Shown piece by piece: positions 7,957 through 17,050 of a DNA stretch of 41,225 bases. The notes beneath the pieces were generated by a model, which made no database searches, had not been told where the DNA came from, and was given only the letters and a program-made list of their open reading frames with translations. A program made the translations under genes and the position numbers. Source of the stretch: an uncultured bacterium (GTDB taxonomy: Bacteria; Vulcanimicrobiota; CADAWZ01); NCBI GenBank assembly GCA_902791745.1, contig CADAWZ010000006.1:1-41225 (forward strand), written 5' to 3'. The stretch's first letter is position 1, and each line of letters starts with the position of its first letter.

Positions 7957-7994
7957 AAAAAATCGTATAGAAAAATTTTTCCATACGATTTTTT
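7957..7994 (-). terminator. Terminator after the Asn-rich lipoprotein gene
   Basis: A long hairpin pairs AAAAAATCGTAT (from 7957) with ATACGATTTTTT (to 7994). One mismatch is followed by a GAAAAA/TTTTTC inner stem. T residues on the minus strand complete an intrinsic terminator. Its symmetry means it could also act on the plus strand. Confidence 0.85.
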
Positions 7995-8013
7995 ATCAAT
8001 AATCATTAGCTAT

Positions 8014-9792
8014 TTAATTAGCTTCTGGATATGTTCGACCATTTATTGTTTGATCTTCTACTGTTATTACTCCATCATAAGTGCAGTTTTCTTCTGTTAC
8101 ATTGTTATCAGGATTACCTATTAACAGGTCTATGTTCATACCATAATAACTTGTCGACGGTATAGAACCTACTGTAAATGTATTTGTATTTGTTATTGTT
8201 ACATTGTCTATTGTTATGTTTCCATTGTTTTTACAATTTGTGAATGTTGTTGATTGGCAATTTTCTACAATACCTGCTATTTTTAATCCGAAGTAGTTTG
8301 TATTTTTTACAACAATTTTTGCTTTGTTTGTACAATTATTAAAATTTGATCCTTGTGCTTGAAAACATAGTCCAGATATACCAAAATATGTTTTTGAAAA
8401 ATTATCAGTGCCATAATCATTAGGGTCTATTGTAATAAACTCTATATATGGTAAATTAGTTGTATTATCTGTATTGTCTGTATTATCTGCGTTGCTATTG
8501 TCTATAAAATATATGGAATTTTCTCCAATTGTTATATTTGTGAAATTGCTATTATAAGAGCCAACAAATAATGACAATATTGTCATATAATTAGGTAGTA
8601 TTTGAGTAAAAAATGGCATTACAGAATGTACAGTTATAATATTATTTAATGGTAGTTCAATAGATTTTCCATTTGCAAAAATTAGCCCATCTATTATGTG
8701 ATTGTCTCCGTCATAATCCCCTTTAAAGAAAAATTGTGCCAAGAAAGCATTAACATCTTCTGGTTCTATTGACATAATAGAACCCATATATAAATTTGCT
8801 ATGTTTGGATTATAATGTCCTATAGGGGTTATTCCCGTTCCATTATTGTAGAATGGGGCTTTTTCGTTAGTTGTTTCTATTGTTATGTCTTTGTCTTTTT
8901 CAGCCTTTACAATTTTTAATCCTGTCAAATGTGTAAAATCGAGGTCTTCAGTCTGTTTAAATTTTTTGTCTAAATATATATATGGAGAATCGTTAGGAAG
9001 TTCTGATGAATAATATGCTAAAATTTTATCTAAAACTTCATCTGGGAGATTATCTTGTGATGTATTTTCTGGTATATCATTGGAAAAAACTCTTATTAAA
9101 ACTTCGTTTGGGATAACCATTTTATTTATGTTCATAAAATGTCTTGGTTTAGAAATTATATATGGATCATCTGTTGTTCCAGAACCTCCACCAAATCCAG
9201 CTTCATTGTCTTTGCTATTTTCAAAATCAACATTAAAATTGCCATTTTCACTAATTACACCGTTGGCACTTGAAAAGTAATCAAGTAGATTTCCTTCGCT
9301 GTCATAAGTTAGAACTGCTTTTATTTTTACATTTTCTGCTTTGTCATTTATTGGAAGAGTAAATTTAGTTTTGTCATTTGCTGTTGGTTCTGCTTTTAAA
9401 ATTTCTTGGTCTTTTGGTTCTTCAGCTGTTTTTGCTGTGGATTCGACTTTATAGTAAATATCGGCTTTTGCAATTTTGTCAGCATCTTTGCTGTCAGTTA
9501 GTGTTAAAGTGATTTCATTATTAACTACTGGGTTTTCTTCGTTATTTTCGCTATTGTTGTTCTCGTTGTTGTTATTCTCGTTATTGTTCTCGTTGTTATT
9601 ATTTTCGTTGTTGTTTTGTTCTTCTTGTTGATTATTATTTTCTTGTTGTTGGTTATTTTGTTGTGCCAATAAATAATATAGTGCAGAATTATTTTGTGGA
9701 GTTGATTTGCCTCCACCACCGCATGCACTTGTAAATAATGCTGTTATAATTAGACAAATGCTCATTACTGCAATTTTGTAAATGTATTTCAT
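8014..9792 (-). CDS. Asn-rich surface lipoprotein with repeat-like C-terminal region
   Basis: A lipoprotein signal ends at TSAC (lipid cysteine C24), followed by GGGG. Residues about 35-95 are a low-complexity stretch of Asn, Gln and Glu, likely a flexible stalk. A small beta-rich domain follows (about 95-195). Next comes a Gly-rich GFGGGSGTTDDPYIISKPRHF junction, as often precedes GLUG-like or other right-handed beta repeats, and an Asn/Ile/Thr-rich region (about 260-592) consistent with beta-helix structure. I see no catalytic motif. AAAGGA precedes the ATG. A surface adhesin or binding role is a reasonable guess. It is a single-gene unit with its own terminator. Confidence 0.75.
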   Translation of the reverse strand: MKYIYKIAVMSICLIITALFTSACGGGGKSTPQNNSALYYLLAQQNNQQQENNNQQEEQNNNENNNNENNNENNNNENNNSENNEENPVVNNEITLTLTDSKDADKIAKADIYYKVESTAKTAEEPKDQEILKAEPTANDKTKFTLPINDKAENVKIKAVLTYDSEGNLLDYFSSANGVISENGNFNVDFENSKDNEAGFGGGSGTTDDPYIISKPRHFMNINKMVIPNEVLIRVFSNDIPENTSQDNLPDEVLDKILAYYSSELPNDSPYIYLDKKFKQTEDLDFTHLTGLKIVKAEKDKDITIETTNEKAPFYNNGTGITPIGHYNPNIANLYMGSIMSIEPEDVNAFLAQFFFKGDYDGDNHIIDGLIFANGKSIELPLNNIITVHSVMPFFTQILPNYMTILSLFVGSYNSNFTNITIGENSIYFIDNSNADNTDNTDNTTNLPYIEFITIDPNDYGTDNFSKTYFGISGLCFQAQGSNFNNCTNKAKIVVKNTNYFGLKIAGIVENCQSTTFTNCKNNGNITIDNVTITNTNTFTVGSIPSTSYYGMNIDLLIGNPDNNVTEENCTYDGVITVEDQTINGRTYPEAN

Positions 9793-9973
9793 TATTTTTT
9801 CCTTTCATTATGTTATTTTAAAATTGCAAATTATAATTCAATAAAAATTTTTAGTTTCCTTCATTATTATTTTTAAAGAAGGAATAGGGTAAAAATTACA
9901 ATATTATTTATTTATGTTATTTTTATTATAAGTGTGTTGATATAAAAAAGATCGTAGAGAGAGGTATGGACTT

Positions 9974-10935
9974 ATGGCTGAAAATGTTGTATCTTCAGGT
10001 GGTTGTTCTTGTAAAATTGGACCTGCTGAATTAAAGCGTATATTGTGTGGAATAGATTTTCCAACAGATGAAAGACTTCTTGTTGGATTGGGAGAACCTG
10101 ATGATGCAGGTGTATATAAATTGACTGATGATATTGCACTTGTACAGACTGTTGACTTTTTTCCTCCTCCTGTTGACGATCTATTTTTATTCGGTGAAAT
10201 TGCAGCAACAAATGCACTTAGTGATGTATATGCAATGGGTGGGAAGCCTTTGACAGCATTAAATATTTTTTGTTTTCCAATAGGTAAAATGCCAGAGGAA
10301 TATGCAACACAGATAATAGCAGGCGGAATGGCAACTTTAAAAAGAGCTGATTGCACCTCTGTTGGTGGCCATTCTCTCAATGATTCTCCCATAAAATATG
10401 GTCTTGCTGTAACTGGAATAATTAATCCAAATAAGATAAAAACAAAAAAAGGAGCTTTGCCAAAAGATAGAATTATCTTGACAAAACCAATAGGAACAGG
10501 GATTATTTCTACAGCATTAAAAGTAAAAATGGCTGAGAAAAAAGATGTTGAAGAAATGTTTTTGAGTATGAAGACATTAAATAGGATTGCTTCAGAAAAA
10601 ATGCAGATATTTGATGTTCACGCTTGCACAGATGTAACAGGATTTAGTCTTTTAGGTCATCTTTGGGAATGTATTATGCTTCTTATGGCTGTATGCCTGT
10701 TGGATTGTATAGAAATAAGGCATTTTATGGTCAACATGTAAATTTTGCAGGTGATACTGAAGATTTGAATTTTATGGTATTGTTCGATCCGCAGACATCA
10801 GGAGGACTTTTGATGTTTGTAAATCCAAATGATTCCGAAAAAATGTTGTCAGAATTAAATTCCAATGGAATCCCTGCAAAAGATATTGGTTATATTGAAG
10901 ATTCTCCACAAGGTGCAAAGATTTATGTAGATTAG
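9974..10935 (+). pseudogene. selD: Selenide, water dikinase, broken by internal deletion/frameshift
   Basis: SelD makes selenophosphate from selenide and ATP for selenocysteine and selenouridine. The first part (9974 to about 10670) has the catalytic block GGCSCKIGP with C11, C13 and K14. It also has VDFFPPPVDDLFLFGEIAA, ALSDVYAMGGKP, SVGGHSLNDSP and DVTGFSLLGHLWE. The second part, in another frame (from about 10663), continues YASYGCMPVGLYRNKAFYG, LFDPQTSGGLL and KDIGYIED. Compared with intact SelD, about 22 residues between GHLxE and the YA.. segment are missing and the frame changes, as a deletion that is not a multiple of three would cause. AGAGAGG precedes the ATG. It may be a pseudogene, a sequencing or assembly error, or population variation. 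Confidence 0.88.
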
Positions 10936-10948
10936 AGGGAGAAGGGAG

Positions 10949-11000
10949 AAACAAACAACGCTTGCTCAGATATTTTCCGAGCAAGCATTGTTTGTTTTTG
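10949..11000 (+). terminator. Terminator between selD and the convergent AAA-ATPase gene
   Basis: A 19-bp stem pairs 10949-10967 with 10979-10997 with one mismatch, closing an 11-base loop. T-rich bases form the end of the right arm. It is a strong hairpin directly after selD. Confidence 0.85.
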
Positions 11001-11011
11001 TGGTTAGAGTT

Positions 11012-12586
11012 TTACAAAACAACTTTTCTTTTTCTGTTATCAGCAACTAAAACAACTGTTATTATTTTTTTTCCTTCATTTTCATAAGTTTTGGCATATT
11101 GTTTTACTTGTTCTTCACCTTCTGCTCTTGCTTTTGGAACGCCTTTTGAACTCTTTGCGAATTTAAATTCGATTATAATTATTTTGTCATCGAATGGAAT
11201 TATTAAATCAGATCGACCTTCTGATGTGTAAGATTCTTGAAAAGAAGTTACACCTGCACCGCCACGAAGCAACATCACAAATAATGAACGATACCAATAT
11301 TCATTTTGATTTTTTGGAAAGTCATTGTAAGGAATCTTTCCTAAGGCATTGTTGAACATCTCAACTATATTTTCAATATTTCCTTCATTTAGTGCTTTTA
11401 TTGCTTTCCAAAGGTTATCTCCTAAAGGGATATATCTATCTATTTTATATATATCTTTCAAAAACAATCGAGATATTGATTTTTTTACTTCTTCATTTGG
11501 ATAATCAATAGTTAAAATTTCACTATCTCCTATTGATTCCCATTTTTCTATAGTTAAATATCCTGCTTGAAATAGAAAACTTTCCGGAGTTGCTTTTTCT
11601 ATTTCTTGTTCATCTGCAAAATCAGAAGTTACTTTTATATGTCTAAGTTTGTCAATATCGTTAATTTGATGTTGTTTAAAATAATCAACAAGGAAAGATG
11701 GAGTGCCAGAATTATACCAATAATTATTAAATTTTTGATCATTGAAGAAATTTAAAATAGAAAATGGATTATATACTCTTGTTTTTCCATCGAAAGAAAA
11801 ACCGTCATAATGTCTTTTTATTTTTTGTAATAATTCTTCTTTTGTTAAAGATAATTTTTGAGTTGCTTTTTCGAACCAATCACCAAAATTATCTTCAAGT
11901 TCCTGTTGTGTATATCCAACTATATCGCTGTATTCTTCTTTCATTGATATATCTTGTAAGTTGTTAAGCCCTGAAAATACACCAGCTTTGCTGAATTTAG
12001 AGACACCTGTTAACATAACAAATTTTAAATATTTACTACAACTTTTTAATACTATATAAAAAGAGCGTAAATATTTTCGCATTTCTTCTGCTTTTTCTAA
12101 ATCATTTATATTGTCAGTAATAGGTTTATCATATTCGTCAATAAGAACAACGACAGAACCAAATTCTTTATATAATTTAATTATTAAATTGTATAAAGTT
12201 ATATCTGCATTTTCATCAAGAGTTAATTTCAAATCGTTTAAATATAAATAGTTATTTAATTGATTAATGAGATAATAATTTAATTGTTCGGAATTGTTAT
12301 AAGATTTTAAAAGTCCCATATCGAGTGTAATAACAGGATTTGGGTTTTTATCTTGTTCTTTTACCCAATTTTCAGCATATAATCCATTGAATAGTTCTAT
12401 TTGACCTTTGAACATTGCTTCAAGTGTAGATATTGTCAATGATTTTCCAAATCTTCGAGGACGAGATAGAAAATAGCATTCCCCATTTTCTATCATTTGT
12501 AATATTTGTTTTGTTTTATCTATATAAAGATAATTTTCTTTACGAATTTTTTCAAATGTTTGAATACCGATTGGAAGTTTTTGCAT
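11012..12586 (-). CDS. AAA-ATPase-like / PD-(D/E)XK nuclease-like protein, copy 1
   Basis: Member of the AAA-ATPase-like plus DUF1703 (PDDEXK_9) family, 524 residues, function unknown. The N-terminal domain has an abbreviated P-loop, SRPRRFGKS (41-49, with K48), and Walker B VVVLIDEYDKP (D150, E151). A sensor-like VMLTGVSKFSKAGVFSG follows. The C-terminal domain has the nuclease-type core GRSD (D460) and EFK (E473, K475). The family is often multicopy in anaerobes; mobile-element or defence roles have been suggested but are unproven. A second copy lies at 28336-29883 with the same motif positions. The ATG is preceded by AAGGAG, which is partly buried in a predicted hairpin. Confidence 0.9.
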   Translation of the reverse strand: MQKLPIGIQTFEKIRKENYLYIDKTKQILQMIENGECYFLSRPRRFGKSLTISTLEAMFKGQIELFNGLYAENWVKEQDKNPNPVITLDMGLLKSYNNSEQLNYYLINQLNNYLYLNDLKLTLDENADITLYNLIIKLYKEFGSVVVLIDEYDKPITDNINDLEKAEEMRKYLRSFYIVLKSCSKYLKFVMLTGVSKFSKAGVFSGLNNLQDISMKEEYSDIVGYTQQELEDNFGDWFEKATQKLSLTKEELLQKIKRHYDGFSFDGKTRVYNPFSILNFFNDQKFNNYWYNSGTPSFLVDYFKQHQINDIDKLRHIKVTSDFADEQEIEKATPESFLFQAGYLTIEKWESIGDSEILTIDYPNEEVKKSISRLFLKDIYKIDRYIPLGDNLWKAIKALNEGNIENIVEMFNNALGKIPYNDFPKNQNEYWYRSLFVMLLRGGAGVTSFQESYTSEGRSDLIIPFDDKIIIIEFKFAKSSKGVPKARAEGEEQVKQYAKTYENEGKKIITVVLVADNRKRKVVL

Positions 12587-12595
12587 ATATATTTT

Positions 12596-12630
12596 CTCCT
12601 TAATTTTTTCTAAAATTAAGGAACCTTAAT
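12596..12630 (-). promoter_or_regulatory. Alternative hairpins over the ribosome site of the AAA-ATPase gene
   Basis: Three arms of one sequence lie in the leader. Arm A is 12598-12607, arm B 12612-12621 and arm C 12624-12630. Arm B is perfectly complementary to arm A (10 bp, 4-base loop) and to arm C (7 bp, 2-base gap), so only one pairing can form. Arm A overlaps the AAGGAG ribosome site (12596-12601). A/B pairing would hide it and B/C pairing would free it. A further stem (TGGTAA with TTACCA, 12655-12674) lies upstream in the leader. Confidence 0.5.
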
Positions 12631-12743
12631 GCTCCTTTTAATTTTCGCCTTTCGTGGTAAGTTGTTAATTACCATATTTTTATTTTATCATATAAAATGT
12701 TAAAATAGCAAGTATTTTTTTATTTTTCTTAAAGTCTTTATTA

Positions 12744-12777
12744 TATTAATATTCAAAGGATATTAATATTCAAAGGA
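12744..12777 (+). repeat. Tandem 17-bp repeat upstream of the transporter gene
   Basis: Two exact, adjacent copies of TATTAATATTCAAAGGA (12744-12760 and 12761-12777). The end of the second copy plus following bases, ATTCAAAGGATAAAA (12768-12782), recurs exactly at 15068-15082 upstream of mnmG. It could be a regulator binding site. Confidence 0.8.
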
Positions 12778-12849
12778 TAAAAAGTATTTTTTACAGAAAA
12801 TATTATTTTCTTCATAAAGCTAAAAATAACAAGATAAGGATTATATTAA

Positions 12850-14235
12850 ATGAGTGAAAATAAAGAACAAGATGTAAAAACAAAAGTAAAATATCCGCCT
12901 GCGTTTTACAGTGCAAATACTGCTGAGATGTTCGAACGTGCTGCCTATTACTGCATGTTTATCTCCATTACTCTTTACTTGACAGATGTTGTCGGTTTTA
13001 CAGATATTGATGCAGGTTGGATTGCAGGAGCATTTTCTGCTCTATTATATTTCGCACCAACTTTTGCAGGTGTTATTGCAGATAAGATAGGTTATAAAAA
13101 ATCTCTTCTCATCGCTTTTACTTGCCTTTCTGTTGGATATTTTATGATGGCGTTTTTATGCACAAAGCCTATGACTATTTTAAATTTATCGCTGATTTTG
13201 ATAGGTGGTGCTTTTATAAAATCGGTCATAACGGGAACTGTTGCAAAATGTTCTTCAGAAGATAACAGAGCGGCTGCATTTTCAATATTTTATATGATGG
13301 TAAACATCGGTTCTTTTTCAGGTAAGACGCTTTCAAAATTTATAAGAGTTTCTGTTGGTGTACAATATATTTCTGTTTTGTCAGGGATTTTTTGTTTACT
13401 GGCTCTTTTTGTAGTTTTATTTGCTTTTAAAGACCCAGACAAAGCAGGAGAGAATAGAACTTTTAAAGAGATTACAGATGGACTTCGTAAAGTTTTGACA
13501 AATTTTAAATTTATGGCATTGATCATAATTTCTGGCGGATTTTGGGCAATACAAACTCAACTTTATGCTACTATGCCAAAATTTGTTATAAGAACAATAG
13601 GTGCTTCTGCTTCTCCTGAATGGTACGCAAATGTAAACCCACTCATAGTCGTATTTTTAGTAGCTCCAATAACTGCTATTACAACAAAGAAATTTAAAAT
13701 GTCAGCACTTGCCTCTATTGCTACAGCATTGTTTTTGATTCCTATTTCATCACTTGTAATGAGTACAGGCTCTTGGTTAACTTCTATTTTTGGAAATTCA
13801 ATGTCTTTGGGATTCTTTAATGCTCATCCTGTAACTATTGCACTTATTGTCGGAATTGCAATTCAAGCTTTGGCAGAATGCTTTTTATCACCAAGATTTT
13901 TGGAATATGCTTCTAAACAAGCACCAGAAGGTGAAACTGCACTTTATATGGGATATGCACAAGTAAATAGCTTCTTTGGAAATCTTTTGGGATTTGGTGT
14001 TTCAGGTTATCTTTTGAATAAATGGTGTCCTGATCCTGCTCTTTTACCTGCAGATGTTCAGCAGAAAATAGCTGAATCAACAGTAAATGGAGTGATAAAT
14101 TGGTTGCCTCCAGTTTATGACAATGCAAAATATATATGGTTCGTTTTTGCAGGTATAGGACTTTTGGCATTTATAGCTCTTTTAATATTTGCAAAGGTAA
14201 CTGCAGAAAAGAAAGAAGTAACTCCAGAATCATAA
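12850..14235 (+). CDS. POT/PTR2-type major facilitator transporter, probable peptide importer
   Basis: Inner-membrane transporter of the major facilitator superfamily with about 12 membrane segments in 461 residues. Helix 1 carries the POT signature ExxER (E26, E29, R30, then AAYY), which couples proton binding to di- and tripeptide uptake in that family. The loop after helix 2 has the MFS motif ADKIGYKKSLL. The N-terminal 15 residues are hydrophilic. AAGG lies about 10 bases before the ATG. Substrate is inferred from the motif; some POT members move other solutes. With the OPT transporter at 21.9-24.2 kb, it suggests peptide scavenging. Confidence 0.82.
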   Translation: MSENKEQDVKTKVKYPPAFYSANTAEMFERAAYYCMFISITLYLTDVVGFTDIDAGWIAGAFSALLYFAPTFAGVIADKIGYKKSLLIAFTCLSVGYFMMAFLCTKPMTILNLSLILIGGAFIKSVITGTVAKCSSEDNRAAAFSIFYMMVNIGSFSGKTLSKFIRVSVGVQYISVLSGIFCLLALFVVLFAFKDPDKAGENRTFKEITDGLRKVLTNFKFMALIIISGGFWAIQTQLYATMPKFVIRTIGASASPEWYANVNPLIVVFLVAPITAITTKKFKMSALASIATALFLIPISSLVMSTGSWLTSIFGNSMSLGFFNAHPVTIALIVGIAIQALAECFLSPRFLEYASKQAPEGETALYMGYAQVNSFFGNLLGFGVSGYLLNKWCPDPALLPADVQQKIAESTVNGVINWLPPVYDNAKYIWFVFAGIGLLAFIALLIFAKVTAEKKEVTPES

Positions 14236-14292
14236 GGATCAGTAACAATAAGGAATAATAATGGTGTTAGGTGAAAGGAAAAAATAAAAATA

Positions 14293-14831
14293 ATGAGCTC
14301 TTTCGATCAAGAAAAGATGACAACAAATACACCTATTAAATTTAAAGTAACCTCAAAAAATAGTAATTTTTTGTCATTTGTAGAAAAGGAGAAATTATTA
14401 AAAAAAAATCCTATTAAAAAATTTTATATTAAAGAAGATGTAAAAAATAAATTGTTAAATACTTTTGAATGGTTAATTGTAGGAGCATTGCTTTGGGTAG
14501 TATTAACAATTTCTTTACAGTTTTATCCTGATTTATCAATAATTCATTTGTTAGAGCAATATAAAGGAGAAGACTCCCTTATATTGCATATATATATAAA
14601 CAACCTTTTGTACTGCTTTATTTTTTTTGTTGTAAAGAATTTTGTTATACAATTGTAGTAGCATATACTTTATGGAAAATAAAAAATGAATGATTTGGAA
14701 ATCCTTTTGACCTAAATCATTGTAATACTACTACTAAATTTCGGAACTTTTTTAAATATCCTAATTCTAAGTCTTTGAATAAAAATAAATTAAAAGACTC
14801 AAAAAAGAAAAAAGTAAATTTAACTAAATAG
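14293..14831 (+). pseudogene. Decayed small membrane-protein gene
   Basis: The intact part (14293-14658, 121 residues) has a hydrophilic N-terminus and two membrane segments (about 58-80 and 97-121). It reads into stops after a run of eight T (14621-14628). One extra T would continue as CCKEFCYTIVVAYTLWKIKNE to a TGA at 14691-14693. The same frame then stays open for 45 more codons (FGNPFDLNHCN... to a Lys-rich tail, stop at 14829-14831). Two lesions in one otherwise continuous reading suggest a degraded gene. Alternatively, the short form may be real. No family is recognised and no good ribosome site is present. Confidence 0.45.
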
Positions 14832-14921
14832 TGAAATTTACAAGTTTTCATTATATTTTCTTAAAAAACTTGAAAAATAATTATTATAAAAATGTTAATT
14901 AAATTGATTTTTCAAAAATTT

Positions 14922-14959
14922 AAAAGGGCTTTCATCTTTTTTTTAGATGGAAGCCCTTT
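14922..14959. terminator. Hairpin between the decayed gene and mnmG
   Basis: AAAGGGCTTTCATCT (14923-14937) pairs with AGATGGAAGCCCTTT (14945-14959), with one G-T pair. No T-run follows on the plus strand, so it is at best a weak terminator there. The rest of the 14832-15149 gap is AT-rich and holds a possible promoter and the ATTCAAAGGATAAAA motif (15068-15082). Confidence 0.55.
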
Positions 14960-15015
14960 GATAATAAACAAAATGTTTTAAAAATATAGCTTTTTTCTTC
15001 TATATAAAAGGCAAA

Positions 15016-15046
15016 CTGACAAATTTTTTTTATCTTTTAGTATAAT
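15016..15046 (+). promoter_or_regulatory. Possible promoter for mnmG
   Basis: CTGACA (15016-15021) and TATAAT (15041-15046) with a 19-base spacer, longer than ideal. The -10 box is perfect and the -35 box has five of six bases. Confidence 0.45.
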
Positions 15047-15149
15047 TACAAATTAACTATATTTAAAATTCAAAGGATAAAAGTTACTATTTAAAGAATA
15101 TTAATTATTTGCATATTTTTAGTATATAACAAAGAAAGAAAATAAAAAA

Positions 15150-17039
15150 ATGTCAGATAGATATGATGTTATCGTTGTAGGTGGTGGACACGCTGGAACA
15201 GAGGCTTGTCTTGCACCTGCTCGAATGGGATTAAAAACACTTTTACTTACAATGAATGTTGATACACTTGGAGCAATTTCTTGTAATCCTGCAATAGGTG
15301 GAGTAGGTAAAGGTCATTTGACAAAAGAAATTGACGCACTTGGCGGAGAAATGGGAAAAGCTGCCGATGCAACAGGTATTCAATTTAGAGAATTAAATAT
15401 GAGCAGAGGTCCAGCAGCAAGAGGACTTAGGGCTCAAGTTGATAGGGCTCTTTATATGGCTCATATGAAAAAAGTTCTTTTATATCAAGAAAATTTGGAT
15501 ATAAAACAGGGACAAGCTACAAAAATAATTGTAAAAAATGGTGTTGCCTGTGGAGTTGAAGATATGACAGGCTATAAATTTTTTGCAAAATGTGTTGTTA
15601 TCACACCTGGTACTTTTTTAAGGGGATTGTTGCATATTGGATTATGTCATTTCCCAGGTGGAAGAATGGGAGATTCTGCTTCTGTTGGTCTTGCTGAAAA
15701 TTTAGAAGAACTTGGTTTTAAATTGGGAAGATTCAAAACAGGTACGACTCCAAGAATTGATGCACGCAGTATTGATTTTTCAAAAATGATGATACAATAT
15801 AGTGATGAAAATGTACATCCATTTTCTTTTTCTGAAAATGCTTATATAAATAAACAGCAGATTCCTTGCTATATAACACATACAAATGAGAGAACACATG
15901 ATATAATAAGGGCAGGAAGTAAATTTTCACCAATGTTTACAGGTGTTATTACTGGAACTGGTGTCAGATATTGTCCATCTATTGAGGATAAGATAACTAA
16001 ATTTGCAGATAAAACTTCACACCATGTTTTTATGGAGCCAGAAGGTCTTGCAACAACAGAATATTATCCAAATGGTCTTTCAAATAGTCTTCCTGTAGAT
16101 GTTCAAATTGAGATGGTCAGAAGCATAGAGGGGCTTGAACATGCGGAAATCATACGCCCAGGATATGCTATTGAACACGATTATTCCGATCCTCGCCAAC
16201 TATATCCTACACTTGAAACAAAACTTGTAAAAAATCTCTATTTTGCTGGTCAGATAAATGCTACTACAGGATACGAAGAGGCTGCCGCACAGGGAATCAT
16301 TGCAGGAATAAATGCAGGTTTAAGGGCTCAAGATAGAGAAAATATAACCATAAGCAGGTCAGAAGGTTATATTGGAGTTTTGATCGATGATTTGGTTACA
16401 AAGGGAACTAATGAACCTTATCGAATATTTACTTCAAGATGTGAATATAGACTTATTTTGAGAGAAGATAATGCAGATTTGAGATTGCGTAAACTCGGAT
16501 TTGAAGTTGGATTAGTTTCTGAAAGAGAATATATGAGAACTTGCGAAAAAAGAGAAAACATTTCAGAAGCACTTAACTATTTAAAGACAAATAAAATAAC
16601 TCCTAAAAAAGAAGTAAATTCAAAACTTGAGGAGTGGGGAAGTCCTGCACTTAAAAAGACAGTTGCACTTTCTGAACTTCTTTCAAGAAATGAAATAAAT
16701 TACCAAAAAATAACGGAACTTTATGATACAGGATTGAAACTTTCAAGTGATGAGGCTGATCAAGTAGAGATAAACATAAAATATGAGGGATTTGTTGAGA
16801 GAGAAAAAGCCGAGATTGAGAAATTTAAAAATCTTGAAAAAATAAAGATTCCTGAAAACATCAACTTTAAGGAGGTGAGTGGGCTTTCTAACGAAGTTGT
16901 GGAGAAGCTGGAAAAAATGAATCCAATATCTCTTGGACAGGCTTCAAGAATATCTGGAGTAACTCCTGCAGCAATATGGGCAATTATGATATATCTGAAA
17001 AAGTCAGGTGAAAGGATTTCAGATAATGCCAAATCGTAA
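15150..17039 (+). CDS. mnmG: tRNA uridine-5-carboxymethylaminomethyl modification enzyme MnmG
   Basis: FAD-dependent partner of MnmE that modifies U34 in tRNAs reading two-codon sets. The N-terminal FAD-binding motif GGGHAG (11-16) is followed by family blocks [23 protein letters not shown] and [21 protein letters not shown] and KTGTTPRID are near the middle, and the helical tRNA/MnmE-binding C-terminal domain is at about 550-629. The 629-residue length is normal. Only a weak purine-rich AAAGAAAG precedes the ATG. The next gene begins 12 bases after its stop, so the two probably share a transcript. Confidence 0.97.
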   Translation: MSDRYDVIVVGGGHAGTEACLAPARMGLKTLLLTMNVDTLGAISCNPAIGGVGKGHLTKEIDALGGEMGKAADATGIQFRELNMSRGPAARGLRAQVDRALYMAHMKKVLLYQENLDIKQGQATKIIVKNGVACGVEDMTGYKFFAKCVVITPGTFLRGLLHIGLCHFPGGRMGDSASVGLAENLEELGFKLGRFKTGTTPRIDARSIDFSKMMIQYSDENVHPFSFSENAYINKQQIPCYITHTNERTHDIIRAGSKFSPMFTGVITGTGVRYCPSIEDKITKFADKTSHHVFMEPEGLATTEYYPNGLSNSLPVDVQIEMVRSIEGLEHAEIIRPGYAIEHDYSDPRQLYPTLETKLVKNLYFAGQINATTGYEEAAAQGIIAGINAGLRAQDRENITISRSEGYIGVLIDDLVTKGTNEPYRIFTSRCEYRLILREDNADLRLRKLGFEVGLVSEREYMRTCEKRENISEALNYLKTNKITPKKEVNSKLEEWGSPALKKTVALSELLSRNEINYQKITELYDTGLKLSSDEADQVEINIKYEGFVEREKAEIEKFKNLEKIKIPENINFKEVSGLSNEVVEKLEKMNPISLGQASRISGVTPAAIWAIMIYLKKSGERISDNAKS

Positions 17040-17050
17040 GCAAGTCTAAT

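Noticed and set aside
14691-14693. TGA recoded as Trp or Gly across the genome
   Set aside because: TGA ends real genes elsewhere in the window (for example the nuclease partner, with its GTGA overlap), so it is a normal stop here.
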